From contig PAIW01000127.1 of NCBI GenBank assembly GCA_002710885.1, positions 1 through 7,400 on the forward strand: a DNA stretch of 7,400 bases, written 5' to 3'. The stretch comes from Chloroflexota bacterium. GTDB lineage: Bacteria > Chloroflexota > Dehalococcoidia > SAR202 > UBA11138. Below, in pieces: positions 1 through 5,769 of the stretch; position 1 is the stretch's first letter; each line of letters starts with the position of its first letter. The notes under the pieces were generated by a model, which worked only from the letters and a program-made list of their open reading frames with translations, had not been told where the DNA came from and searched no databases. The translations under genes were made by a program, and so were the position numbers.

Positions 1-110
1 TGGAGCAAGAGGTGTTGATGGCACGCCTCTCCTTGCAGGCACAGGATCAAGATAAGTCCGCTGAACCCGTGGAGCCATCGACTGACATCCCGGAAGATAC
101 GGAGCAATGA
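1..110 (+). CDS. C-terminal end of an upstream gene (partial), function unknown
   Basis: The frame with codons starting at position 3 stays open from the window edge to a TGA at 108-110 and encodes about 35 residues. It begins with a short amphipathic stretch (EQEVLMARLSLQAQ) and ends in an acidic, proline-containing tail. The stop overlaps the start region of the next gene (ATGA at 107-110), the usual sign of translational coupling in an operon. The helical then charged tail would suit the end of a small membrane protein such as CcmD, or the soluble tail of another Ccm component, given the thioredoxin downstream. The visible part carries no diagnostic motif, so the identity is open. Confidence 0.6.
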   Translation, partial: EQEVLMARLSLQAQDQDKSAEPVEPSTDIPEDTEQ

Positions 111-1333
111 TGGTCCGCGTCTTGGGTGTTGTTTTCGTCGTCGCGGCGCTGATCGCAGGCAGCTCTTGGGCTGAGCTTACCTCAGCCCAAGAGCTGGTGA
201 GTGTCAACGTCCGGGTGGTGAACGGCACGGCCGGCGCCGAGCCACCGTCGGCTTTGCCGATATTGCTCTTGGCGACGGGACTGGATGGCAGAGTGGCGGC
301 CACGGCCCAAGGCCAGACCGACGACACCGGTGCGTTCGAGTTCGGTGGCCTGCCCTTATTGAACGGAGGCCAGTACGTCTTCAGCGTCGATTATGCCGGA
401 GTGCTCTATACCGAGGTTCTGTTACCGGAAGAGCTATCCGAAGGTGTGCAGATAGATGTATATGACACGACCCGGGATGTCACGGTTGTCCAGTTCAGGC
501 GGCAGGTCATGGTTATAGCCGGAGTTGACGCCTCAGAGCGGGAAATTTCCGCCATCGAGTTCGTCTTAATAGCCAACGAGTCCGACCGGACTTTGCTTCC
601 AGATGTGTCCAACCCAGCCATGATGAGCTTTCTCCGCTTTTCCTTACCCCCGGGAACTCATGACCTGGATGTCCAATCCAACCTGCCGAGCCGGGAAATC
701 ATATCCGTCGGTTCGGGTTTCGCGGTTACGTCTCCGGTGATCCCCGGCGGACACAGCGTGGAGTTCTCCTATATATTCCCCTATGAGGGAAAGGCTCTGT
801 CCTACCGCCAGCCGTTGCTCCAAGGCGCCGAGGTTTATCAGGTGCTGGTGCCGGACCGGTTGGCTCCCGTACGCGTCGGAGGACTGGATAAGGTGGAGCC
901 GGTGCACATCCAGGACACCCGGTATCAGGCTTGGGAGGGCCGGGGTATCAGTCCAGGCCAGGGAGTGGAGCTGGAGTTGATGGAACTCCCCGAGCCAAGC
1001 CTGCCTGACCGTATCGAGAAGGCAGTGACCAGCGCCTCTCTGTGGTACGCGATCCTTCCAGGGTCGCTGGCGGCCTTTCTTGCGGTTCTGCTGCTGTTTG
1101 GCGCATCTCGGGGCCGAATTGGCCTGCGGACGGTCCCAGCGGCCTCTGGTGAGTCAGGAGAGGATGTTTTCCCAGACCGGGAATCGATGATTCAGGAGAT
1201 TGCCGATCTGGACGATCGGTTCGAAAGGGGAGAGTTGATAAACTTGGGGTACCGGGAGCGGCGGCAAGCTTTGAAGAGCCGCGTCTTGGAAGCAACCGAG
1301 CAAACTCCAGAACAATCCCCGGACCGGTACTAG
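107..1333 (+). CDS. Secreted beta-rich protein with C-terminal membrane anchor and CcmI-like cytoplasmic tail
   Basis: The 408-residue protein has an N-terminal signal sequence (hydrophobic residues about 4-20, likely cleavage near residues 22-28). A segment at about 30-105 (VNGTAG... DDTGAFEFGGLP) resembles a carboxypeptidase-regulatory-like or transthyretin-like beta-sandwich. A second beta-rich part at about 120-290 is of unknown type. One membrane helix lies at about 311-332 (LWYAILPGSLAAFLAVLLLF). The tail at about 359-396 (EIADLDDRFERGEL then YRERR and LKSRVLE) matches the pattern of the short helical region in CcmI and other cytochrome c maturation proteins. Most of the chain should lie outside the membrane, with the last 75 residues in the cytoplasm. 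ATG at 107 overlaps the upstream stop. A second ATG at 110 has better spacing from GGAG at 101-104 and could be the true start. The CcmG-like gene follows at 12 bases. The function is inferred from context; the family was not recognised with certainty. Confidence 0.8.
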   Translation: MMVRVLGVVFVVAALIAGSSWAELTSAQELVSVNVRVVNGTAGAEPPSALPILLLATGLDGRVAATAQGQTDDTGAFEFGGLPLLNGGQYVFSVDYAGVLYTEVLLPEELSEGVQIDVYDTTRDVTVVQFRRQVMVIAGVDASEREISAIEFVLIANESDRTLLPDVSNPAMMSFLRFSLPPGTHDLDVQSNLPSREIISVGSGFAVTSPVIPGGHSVEFSYIFPYEGKALSYRQPLLQGAEVYQVLVPDRLAPVRVGGLDKVEPVHIQDTRYQAWEGRGISPGQGVELELMELPEPSLPDRIEKAVTSASLWYAILPGSLAAFLAVLLLFGASRGRIGLRTVPAASGESGEDVFPDRESMIQEIADLDDRFERGELINLGYRERRQALKSRVLEATEQTPEQSPDRY

Positions 1334-1348
1334 GGAGTTGGTAGTTTG
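1332..1348 (+). promoter_or_regulatory. Ribosome binding site deciding a TTG start
   Basis: AGGGAG at 1332-1337 overlaps the TAG stop of the previous gene and sits 8 bases before TTG at 1346-1348. This fixes TTG as the start of the thioredoxin gene, because the coding frame needs these first residues (a basic N-terminus before the membrane helix). Confidence 0.7.
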
Positions 1349-1924
1349 AGCAGACGTGGTTGGATCCTGCTTGCCTCGGGTCTCCCGGTATTGGCCCTTT
1401 TTGCTTTGCTGGCGTGGGCATCGATGAAGTCGGGGGGGAACCCAGGCGGATTCGGGGTCAACGCCGAGTTTGGCCAGGTTGAGGTCTCTGCGGACCAAGC
1501 GGACGACTTTTCATTGAAGTTGATGGCGGGTGGCACTCTGACCCTGTCCGAGCTGCGGGGAAAGGCGGTTATGGTGGACTTCTGGTCTTCTTGGTGCCCC
1601 CCTTGCCGGCGGGAGGCCCCGGTGTTAGCCGAGGTATATCTGGAGTATGAAGGATTGCCGGTGGAGTTCGTCGGCGTGGACATATGGGATGTGCCTTCGG
1701 CGGCTCAAGAGCACATCGACCGTTATAACGTGCCTTACCCCAACGGCATCGATGCCGACGGAATCATAGTAATCAATTACGGCGTTACCGGGTTGCCGGA
1801 GAAATTCTTCATCAGCCCGGAAGGTACGATAGTTAAGAAGTTCGTTGGGCCGATGAGTCCATCGAAACTTCGGGGCATCTTGAACGACATGTTAGACCCC
1901 AGTTCTCCCCTCCCCGGTCAATAG
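1346..1924 (+). CDS. Membrane-anchored TlpA/CcmG-type thiol-disulfide oxidoreductase
   Basis: The 192-residue protein has a basic N-terminus (SRR) and one uncleaved membrane helix at about 6-26. The thioredoxin fold lies at about 50-185, outside the membrane. The redox site WCPPC is at residues 83-87 (Cys84 and Cys87), preceded by the typical strand VMVDFWSS. The cis-proline loop is G-L-P-E at 149-152. The loop GVTGLPEKFFI resembles the GVPET-type loop of CcmG/DsbE, which keeps apocytochrome c haem-site cysteines reduced. Neighbours support a cytochrome c maturation or extracytoplasmic reductant role: the upstream gene encodes an anchored protein with a CcmI-like tail and the two genes are only 12 bases apart. 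TlpA or ResA relatives with other partners cannot be excluded. The length is normal and nothing is missing. Confidence 0.93.
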   Translation: MSRRGWILLASGLPVLALFALLAWASMKSGGNPGGFGVNAEFGQVEVSADQADDFSLKLMAGGTLTLSELRGKAVMVDFWSSWCPPCRREAPVLAEVYLEYEGLPVEFVGVDIWDVPSAAQEHIDRYNVPYPNGIDADGIIVINYGVTGLPEKFFISPEGTIVKKFVGPMSPSKLRGILNDMLDPSSPLPGQ

Positions 1925-1938
1925 ACCGGTTCCTTCCC
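1914..1938 (+). terminator. Possible terminator hairpin over the thioredoxin stop codon
   Basis: CCGGTC (1914-1919) and GACCGG (1924-1929) form a perfect 6-bp GC-rich stem with an AATA loop. The stem contains the TAG stop. A pyrimidine-rich run (TTCCTTCCC) follows, without a true T tract, so termination strength is doubtful. It marks the likely end of the operon. Confidence 0.35.
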
Positions 1939-2014
1939 GTTCCTCATCTACGCACCCTACCTCCGAATCCCATAGCGGCTTGGATTAGCGAACACCGGGT
2001 TTTACGATGAAATT

Positions 2015-2028
2015 CCGGGCAAGCCCGG
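2015..2028 (+). other. Short GC-rich inverted repeat in the leader of the lipoprotein pseudogene
   Basis: CCGGG (2015-2019) and CCCGG (2024-2028) can pair around CAAG. No T tract follows. It lies about 50 bases before the ATG at 2079, in the 154-base gap after the thioredoxin gene, and could be a 5' leader hairpin or chance. I saw nothing else in that gap. Confidence 0.25.
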
Positions 2029-2078
2029 CGGTATGTTCGAGACACCCTGATCCAAGTTTCCATGGGAGCGAAGAATCC

Positions 2079-2954
2079 ATGCGGCAACTTATCCCCTCTC
2101 CGGTAAGGGCGCAGTCGCGCAGAACCAGTAACGCCATATTGGGCTAGTGATGGGACTGATGCTATTGACGTCTGCTTGTGAAGAGGCTCAGGCGCTTAAC
2201 TCGTTAGCCGGTGGTGGCGAGAATGTCATCGGCGTCGCCTCGTCCCCTAAAGCCTAACTGCTACAGCGGTCGCTTCAGTTGACCGATGCGTTGCAGAGCT
2301 TTCGGGCGCACGTAGACATGGATATGAAGATGCAAGGGCAAGATCTATCCTTGTCCTTCGAAATGGCGAAGGCGGCGAACGGGCGGATGCGTCTGGTGAT
2401 GGAGATGGATTCGCTAGCCGCGGGCATGCGGATGGAAATGATTATCGCCGGTGATGAGATGTTCGCCAATCTACTCGGCGCAGGTTGGATGCTTGGATGC
2501 CTCCTCCTTGTCAGGGATCTTGGGACAGGCGGGTCCGGGTATCGACGACCCCTTCGGGACGTTCGATAGCCTGGTTCCAAGCGGAGACTTGCCGCTTGAC
2601 CTATATAACGTCCAGTCTCTTGGCAAAGATGAAGTTGATGGCGTGCCCACTGAACACTTGGTCATACTGATGGACTTTTCAAAAATCTTGAGGGCGATGG
2701 GACAAGGAAACGATGCCCATTTCTCCCATTTGATGGCTCTTTCCGGTGAACCGGTCCCCGATGGGCTGGAAGATCTGGCCATCAACGAGATAGAGGTTTG
2801 AATCGACGAAGAGGGCTACATGCGGCGAATCGTCATGGGGATCGCGATGAGCAGCGCCGACACAGTAAACTTTGACATGACTATGTTTGCTTTCAACGAC
2901 GACATCACCGTCGATCTACCGACGAGCTTTAACGACATATCTCTTGGTAATTGA
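2079..2954 (+). pseudogene. Broken LppX/LprAFG-like lipoprotein gene
   Basis: Joining three pieces gives a 291-residue lipoprotein. An ATG at 2079 follows GGAG at 2065-2068. A basic N-terminus leads into a hydrophobic stretch ending in the lipobox L-T-S-A-C (Cys codon at 2177-2179). The body is then like LppX/LprG-family lipoproteins: an N-terminal part with repeated amphipathic strands (MDMKMQGQDLSLSFEM, RMRLVMEMD), the 'GDEMFANLLGAGW' stretch, and a C-terminal part with 'VDGVPTEHLVI'. Four lesions interrupt it. One base is missing near 2143; TAA lies at 2255-2257; one base too many occurs near 2485-2496; TGA lies at 2799-2801. After that TGA the same frame runs on with plausible family sequence (IDEEGYMRRI) to TGA at 2952-2954. 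LppX/LprG proteins bind lipids or glycolipids outside the membrane, but the ligand here is unknown. Family assignment comes from overall pattern only. Several sequencing errors are a less likely alternative. Confidence 0.75.
2485..2500 (+). repeat. Perfect 8-bp tandem duplication at a frameshift
   Basis: TTGGATGC occurs twice back to back (2485-2492 and 2493-2500), at the point where the lipoprotein pseudogene changes frame. An 8-base gain alone gives the wrong frame change (two extra bases modulo three, where one is needed). Either a second small change is present or the duplication is older than the frameshift. Confidence 0.7.
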
Positions 2955-3021
2955 TGTGAATCCGCGCCGGACCCTAACTGCTATGATGGATGCCGGTTAG
3001 TCCTGAGTAGGGGAAGGTTAG

Positions 3022-4014
3022 ATGACACAGGCTTCAGAAGTAGCAGTGGCGATGGATTGGGGCGGGACCTGGATCCGGGTGGGGATTCTGGACCGGGACG
3101 GGCACATCCTACGGCAAGATAGGGTTGGCCATGCTCGGGGAACCGGCAAGGACGAACTCTTGGGTTTGGCCGAAGGATTACTGAGACAAGCCATCGATTG
3201 GTGCGGTCCCAGAACAATTGCGGGCATCGGCGTCGCCATCGCTGGGCCGGTGGAACCAGAAACCGGCACCATGTACCAACCGCCAAACCTCTATGTCCTG
3301 GATGGTGTTTCCTTGAAACCGCTGTGGGAAGCTAACCTGGGATACCCGGTGTGGGTGGGGAATGACGCTAACCTGGCTGCCCTGGGTGAGTTTCACCTTG
3401 GGGCCGGACGGGCGATGGCGGAAGAGGGTACGCCGCCCAAGACTCTGGTCTACTTAACCATCAGCACGGGAATCGGCGGGGGCGTGATAGAGCATGGCAA
3501 GATGCTTCTGGGGGCCAACGGTCTGGCAGCCGAGATTGGCCACATGTGCGTCGACTCCCGTGAAGATGCGATCGAATGTCAGTGTGGCGTTCGGGGTTGC
3601 TTGGAGGCTCTAGCTTCGGGCACTGCCATCGCCAATATCGTCAGGGATCGGATAACCCAAGGAGATTTCCCTGCTTCATCCTTGTCCGGGGAGTCAGACT
3701 CCCTGACCTCGGCCACGGTTCTTCTGGCGGCGGGCCAAGGTGACCCACTGGCAGTGAGCGTCGTCGATGGAGTGGTGTTCGCGCTCTCGGTCGGTTTGGC
3801 TAACGTCCTGCACCTGTACAATCCCGACTTGATTGTGCTTGGGGGCGGCGTGACGTTGGGTTTGGTGGGGCTTGATTTGTTGCCCCGGATCCAAGAGCGG
3901 GTCAAGGCCCGGGCCATGAGCGAGCTACATAAAAAGTTCCGGTTGGTGGCCAGCCCCTTGGGAGACGATCCGGGGATGGTGGGGGCTGCCACGCTGGTCT
4001 GGCAGAATGCTTAG
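3022..4014 (+). CDS. ROK-family sugar kinase (glucokinase-like)
   Basis: The 330-residue protein is a complete ROK-family member of usual length. The phosphate-binding motif D-W-G-G-T is at residues 12-16. The catalytic region VGNDANLAALGE has Asp115 as the expected general base. A phosphate-binding loop, TISTGIGGGVI, is at 146-156. The sugar-contacting E-I-G-H is at 171-174. The zinc motif C-Q-C-G-x-x-G-C-x-E is at 186-195, with His174 and Cys186, Cys188 and Cys193 as ligands. NPDLIVLGGGV at about 267-277 is the second adenosine-side motif. The zinc motif and ExGH favour an ATP-dependent hexose kinase in the cytoplasm (glucokinase, or N-acetylmannosamine or fructokinase type). There is no N-terminal helix-turn-helix, so it is not a ROK repressor. 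GGGAAGG at 3011-3017 lies 4 bases before the ATG. It stands alone, with no sugar transporter or isomerase beside it, so the substrate is not shown by context. Confidence 0.93.
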   Translation: MTQASEVAVAMDWGGTWIRVGILDRDGHILRQDRVGHARGTGKDELLGLAEGLLRQAIDWCGPRTIAGIGVAIAGPVEPETGTMYQPPNLYVLDGVSLKPLWEANLGYPVWVGNDANLAALGEFHLGAGRAMAEEGTPPKTLVYLTISTGIGGGVIEHGKMLLGANGLAAEIGHMCVDSREDAIECQCGVRGCLEALASGTAIANIVRDRITQGDFPASSLSGESDSLTSATVLLAAGQGDPLAVSVVDGVVFALSVGLANVLHLYNPDLIVLGGGVTLGLVGLDLLPRIQERVKARAMSELHKKFRLVASPLGDDPGMVGAATLVWQNA

Positions 4015-4045
4015 GGCGGGGCACGGGCTCGGCTCTGGCGAGGGG

Positions 4046-4070
4046 TGGTTCGACAGGCTCACCACGAACG
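4046..4070. repeat. REP-like dispersed repeat unit between convergent genes
   Basis: The stretch contains GTTCGACAGGCTCACCACGA and resembles a short element I know as common between genes in many environmental bacterial genomes (the 'TTCGACAAGCTCA...CGAACGG' type). It holds two alternative stems: GTTCG (4048-4052) with CGAAC (4065-4069), or GTGGT (4045-4049) with ACCAC (4061-4065). It lies in the 92-base gap between the converging kinase and SDR genes, where such a hairpin could end both transcripts or protect their 3' ends. A smaller 5-bp hairpin (GGTAA/TTACC, 4095-4107) touches the SDR stop. Copy number in this genome cannot be seen from one window. Confidence 0.6.
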
Positions 4071-4106
4071 TAGAAGGCAGACTCCTCCGTTCTTGGTAAA
4101 AGTTAC

Positions 4107-4874
4107 CTAGACTATGTACTTGCCGCCCACGACGTTCAACCGGTCGCCGGTGATGTAGCCTGACTCGTCCGAGGCGAAGAACAGCACGGCGTTGGCGATG
4201 TCCTCTACCGTTCCCTGTCGGCGCATGGGAATCTCCTTAAAGCGATCTTCCGCGCTATTAGACTCATCACCGTGTTCCGGGTACCATTCCGGTGACCGCC
4301 GCTCGGTGTCGGTGGAGCCGGGATTGACGATGTTGGCCCGAACGTTGTGCTCGGCCGTCTCGGCGGCGATGGCCCGTATTAGTCCCAGCAAACCGGTCTT
4401 GGCCGAGGTGACAGTCGCGGTTCCGGGACGTCCGGTGATGGCTGCCTGTCCGCCCAGGGCGACGATGCTGCCTGACCGCCGCTCTATCATTCCAGGCAAC
4501 ACTGCCTTACAAAGATAGAAAGCCGAATCTAGATTTACGCTCATCACTTGATGCCACTCTTCATCGGTGACTTCGAGGATGGGTCGGTGGGGCCGGATGG
4601 CTACGTTGCTGACCAGGATGTCTATCTGGCCCAGGGCTTCGATTCCTTCCTTAACCATGGCAGAGACCCGGGGAGAGTCTGAAACGTCTCCCAGAACGGT
4701 GTGGGTCCTGACTCCCAACTCCCGGCACTGGGCGGCAACAGCCTCCAATTCCTGTTCGTTGGTGCGTGTGTTTAAGATTACGTCGGCGCCCTCCCTGGCA
4801 AAGGTCAAAGCAATCTCTTTTCCAATGTTGCGGCTGGCTCCTGTGATGAGCGCAGTTTTATTTTCCAGTCTCAC
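4107..4874 (-). CDS. SDR-fold protein lacking the catalytic Ser and Tyr
   Basis: The 255-residue protein has the usual length and layout of a classical short-chain dehydrogenase/reductase. The cofactor motif is T-G-A-S-R-N-I-G at 11-18, with Asn replacing the middle Gly of TGxxxGxG. Acidic Asp63 is in LGDVSD. The usual NNAG is S-N-V-A at 89-92. The helix Asn is kept (N114 in VNLDSAF). The active site is altered: where Ser is expected there is Gly142 (ALGGQAA), and where YxxxK is expected the sequence is V-T-S-A-K, so Tyr is Val155 while Lys159 remains. PG at 185-186 and the ending GDRLNVVGGKY are typical. The frame is clean, so this is a divergent member rather than a dead gene. It may use another chemistry or only bind the cofactor. 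GTG is the start, supported by its ribosome binding site. It stands alone on the minus strand. Confidence 0.9.
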   Translation of the reverse strand: MRLENKTALITGASRNIGKEIALTFAREGADVILNTRTNEQELEAVAAQCRELGVRTHTVLGDVSDSPRVSAMVKEGIEALGQIDILVSNVAIRPHRPILEVTDEEWHQVMSVNLDSAFYLCKAVLPGMIERRSGSIVALGGQAAITGRPGTATVTSAKTGLLGLIRAIAAETAEHNVRANIVNPGSTDTERRSPEWYPEHGDESNSAEDRFKEIPMRRQGTVEDIANAVLFFASDESGYITGDRLNVVGGKYIV

Positions 4875-4886
4875 TAGTCTTCCTCC
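4872..4886 (-). promoter_or_regulatory. Strong ribosome binding site setting a GTG start
   Basis: On the minus strand GGAGGA (4886-4881) lies 6 bases before GTG (4874-4872). This near-perfect match to the anti-Shine-Dalgarno sequence decides the SDR start, which also gives the expected short lead before the TGxxxGxG-type motif. Confidence 0.8.
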
Positions 4887-4903
4887 AGATGAATGGGTTA
4901 TGC

Positions 4904-4919
4904 CTAGCAGAGGCTAGCA
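4904..4919 (-). promoter_or_regulatory. Direct repeat TGCTAG x2 upstream of the SDR gene
   Basis: On the minus strand TGCTAG occurs twice with starts 10 bases apart (plus-strand CTAGCA at 4904-4909 and 4914-4919), 30 to 45 bases before the SDR start. Helical-turn spacing upstream of a gene suits a regulator binding site, but no convincing -35/-10 pair was found. The rest of the 206-base gap to the MarR locus holds no gene that I can support. Confidence 0.25.
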
Positions 4920-5041
4920 CAGACGAGGGATTCGGGCAAACAACGATATCTGCTCAATGCGAGACACATGCTGCTTGTATGCATCAGCTCGTAAGATTTT
5001 TCCGGTAGACCATTTGGGTGACTCGAAATCATTAATTTGGG

Positions 5042-5072
5042 CGATGCATCGTCACATCGGTTCCCCTAGAAT
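5042..5072 (+). promoter_or_regulatory. Possible promoter/operator of the MarR locus
   Basis: CGATGCATCG at 5042-5051 is a perfect 10-bp palindrome. TAGAAT at 5067-5072 is a good -10 candidate. With 17-base spacing the -35 position (5044-5049) falls inside the palindrome, as in an autoregulated operator. The -35 sequence itself (ATGCAT) is poor. The -10 lies only 8 bases before ATG at 5081, so a transcript from it would be almost leaderless. Confidence 0.3.
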
Positions 5073-5080
5073 CTCAAAGT

Positions 5081-5613
5081 ATGCTGGTCAATCAGGCTAC
5101 ATTCGGCGCCGGCCAGTCAGCATTTGGAGCCGATATACAATCATTATCGAACGAAAGCTCACAGGCACAGCATGAACTGGACCTGGCGCAATGTGAATTT
5201 ATGCTAAGCACATGCGCCTGTCTAAACCCGCGCAAAGCCTCCCGGGCGGTCACCCAGATATTTGATCAAGCCCTACTGGCGTCGGGACTGCGGTCAACGC
5301 AACTTCCGGTTCTCGTGACCTTCGCATCGTCGGGGACCACGACGATTGCACAGTTGGCTGAAGAGTTAATCATGGACCGCACTTCTTTAACAGACTGCTT
5401 CGGCCGCTCGCCAGCGCTGGACTCATAAAGATAGAGCCAGGTGAGGACCGGCGGACTAGGGACGTGTCTCTCATGGCTGATGGCCGGGAAGCTGTCTTAG
5501 GGTCGGTACCCCTATGGGAGAAGGCACAGGCAATGGTTCTGGGACGGATGGGGCAAAGACGGTGGGATGAGATGCGGGGGAATCTGTCGGTGGCCATGAG
5601 TTTATCCCAGTAG
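5081..5613 (+). pseudogene. MarR-family transcriptional regulator split by one frameshift
   Basis: The first frame runs from ATG 5081 to a stop at 5428. The protein pattern continues in the next frame from about 5392 to TAG at 5611-5613. Joined, it gives a complete MarR protein. A Cys-x-Cys start (CACLNPRKASRAV) leads into helix 1. The winged helix-turn-helix has TIAQLAEELIMDRTSLT as helix-turn-recognition helix, then RLLRPLASAGLI and the wing G-E-D-R-R-T-R, and the dimer helix PLWEKAQ. Supplying one base in the ACA codon at 5390-5392 restores the frame. The best start may be ATG 5201 (137 residues, the normal MarR length), because the 40 residues before it look unlike the family; neither start has a good ribosome binding site. 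If made, the first piece would lack half of the DNA-binding domain. It lies upstream of the PAS gene on the same strand. A single sequencing error is possible. Confidence 0.8.
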
Positions 5614-5615
5614 AA

Positions 5616-5649
5616 GGCAATTGCCGAAAAGGTGTGTACACACTTAATT
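5616..5649 (+). promoter_or_regulatory. Two adjacent perfect palindromes before the PAS gene, operator-like
   Basis: GGCAATTGCC (5616-5625) and GTGTGTACACAC (5632-5643) are perfect palindromes of 10 and 12 bp with centres 17 bp apart. They start 2 bases after the MarR stop. TTGCCG (5621-5626) with TTAATT (5644-5649) at 17-base spacing could be a weak promoter, with the second palindrome filling its spacer. Such dyads suit a dimeric regulator such as MarR controlling the downstream PAS gene. This is inference. Confidence 0.4.
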
Positions 5650-5754
5650 CTGCCCAATATCGGGTCACCCGTAGAACAGGAGGTCATTCTAAGTTCCAAC
5701 TTCTACATGGAAACGCGGAGGCTGCCGGTCCAGCCGGTAACCATCGCTGTGCAC

Positions 5755-5769
5755 AAGGAGATTAGCATG
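5755..5769 (+). promoter_or_regulatory. Ribosome binding site deciding the PAS protein start
   Basis: AAGGAG at 5755-5760 lies 6 bases before ATG at 5767. The frame is open further upstream to a GTG at 5632, but that start has no such site and falls inside the GTGTGTACACAC palindrome. The decayed paralogue also begins at the equivalent of 5767 (M-D-P-N against M-E-A-N). Confidence 0.85.

Noticed and set aside
948..1683. Long minus-strand open frames opposite the 408-residue protein and the thioredoxin gene.
   Set aside because: They lie opposite well-supported genes, have low-complexity Pro/Arg/Ser-rich translations, and show no domain pattern.
2799..2801. TGA in the lipoprotein read as a recoded tryptophan or selenocysteine codon.
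   Set aside because: The same gene has three other lesions, tryptophan is TGG throughout the intact genes, and no selenocysteine insertion structure was seen.
2253..2983. Exact 11-bp repeat CCTAACTGCTA at 2253-2263 and 2973-2983, flanking most of the lipoprotein pseudogene.
   Set aside because: Several 11-mer matches are expected by chance in 7.4 kb, and there is no inverted partner, transposase or target duplication.
2982..2987. TATGAT as a -10 box for the ROK kinase gene.
   Set aside because: No acceptable -35 lies 16-18 bases upstream; TTGATG at 2951-2956 is 25 bases away.
5381..5400. Programmed -1 frameshift in the MarR gene at T-TTA-ACA.
   Set aside because: The direction fits, but the A-site codon would mispair after slipping and the heptamer is not a good X-XXY-YYZ site. 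A one-base deletion is simpler.
5632..5766. GTG at 5632 as the start of the PAS protein, giving 295 residues.
   Set aside because: It has no ribosome binding site, sits inside a perfect palindrome, and the paralogue supports the start at 5767.
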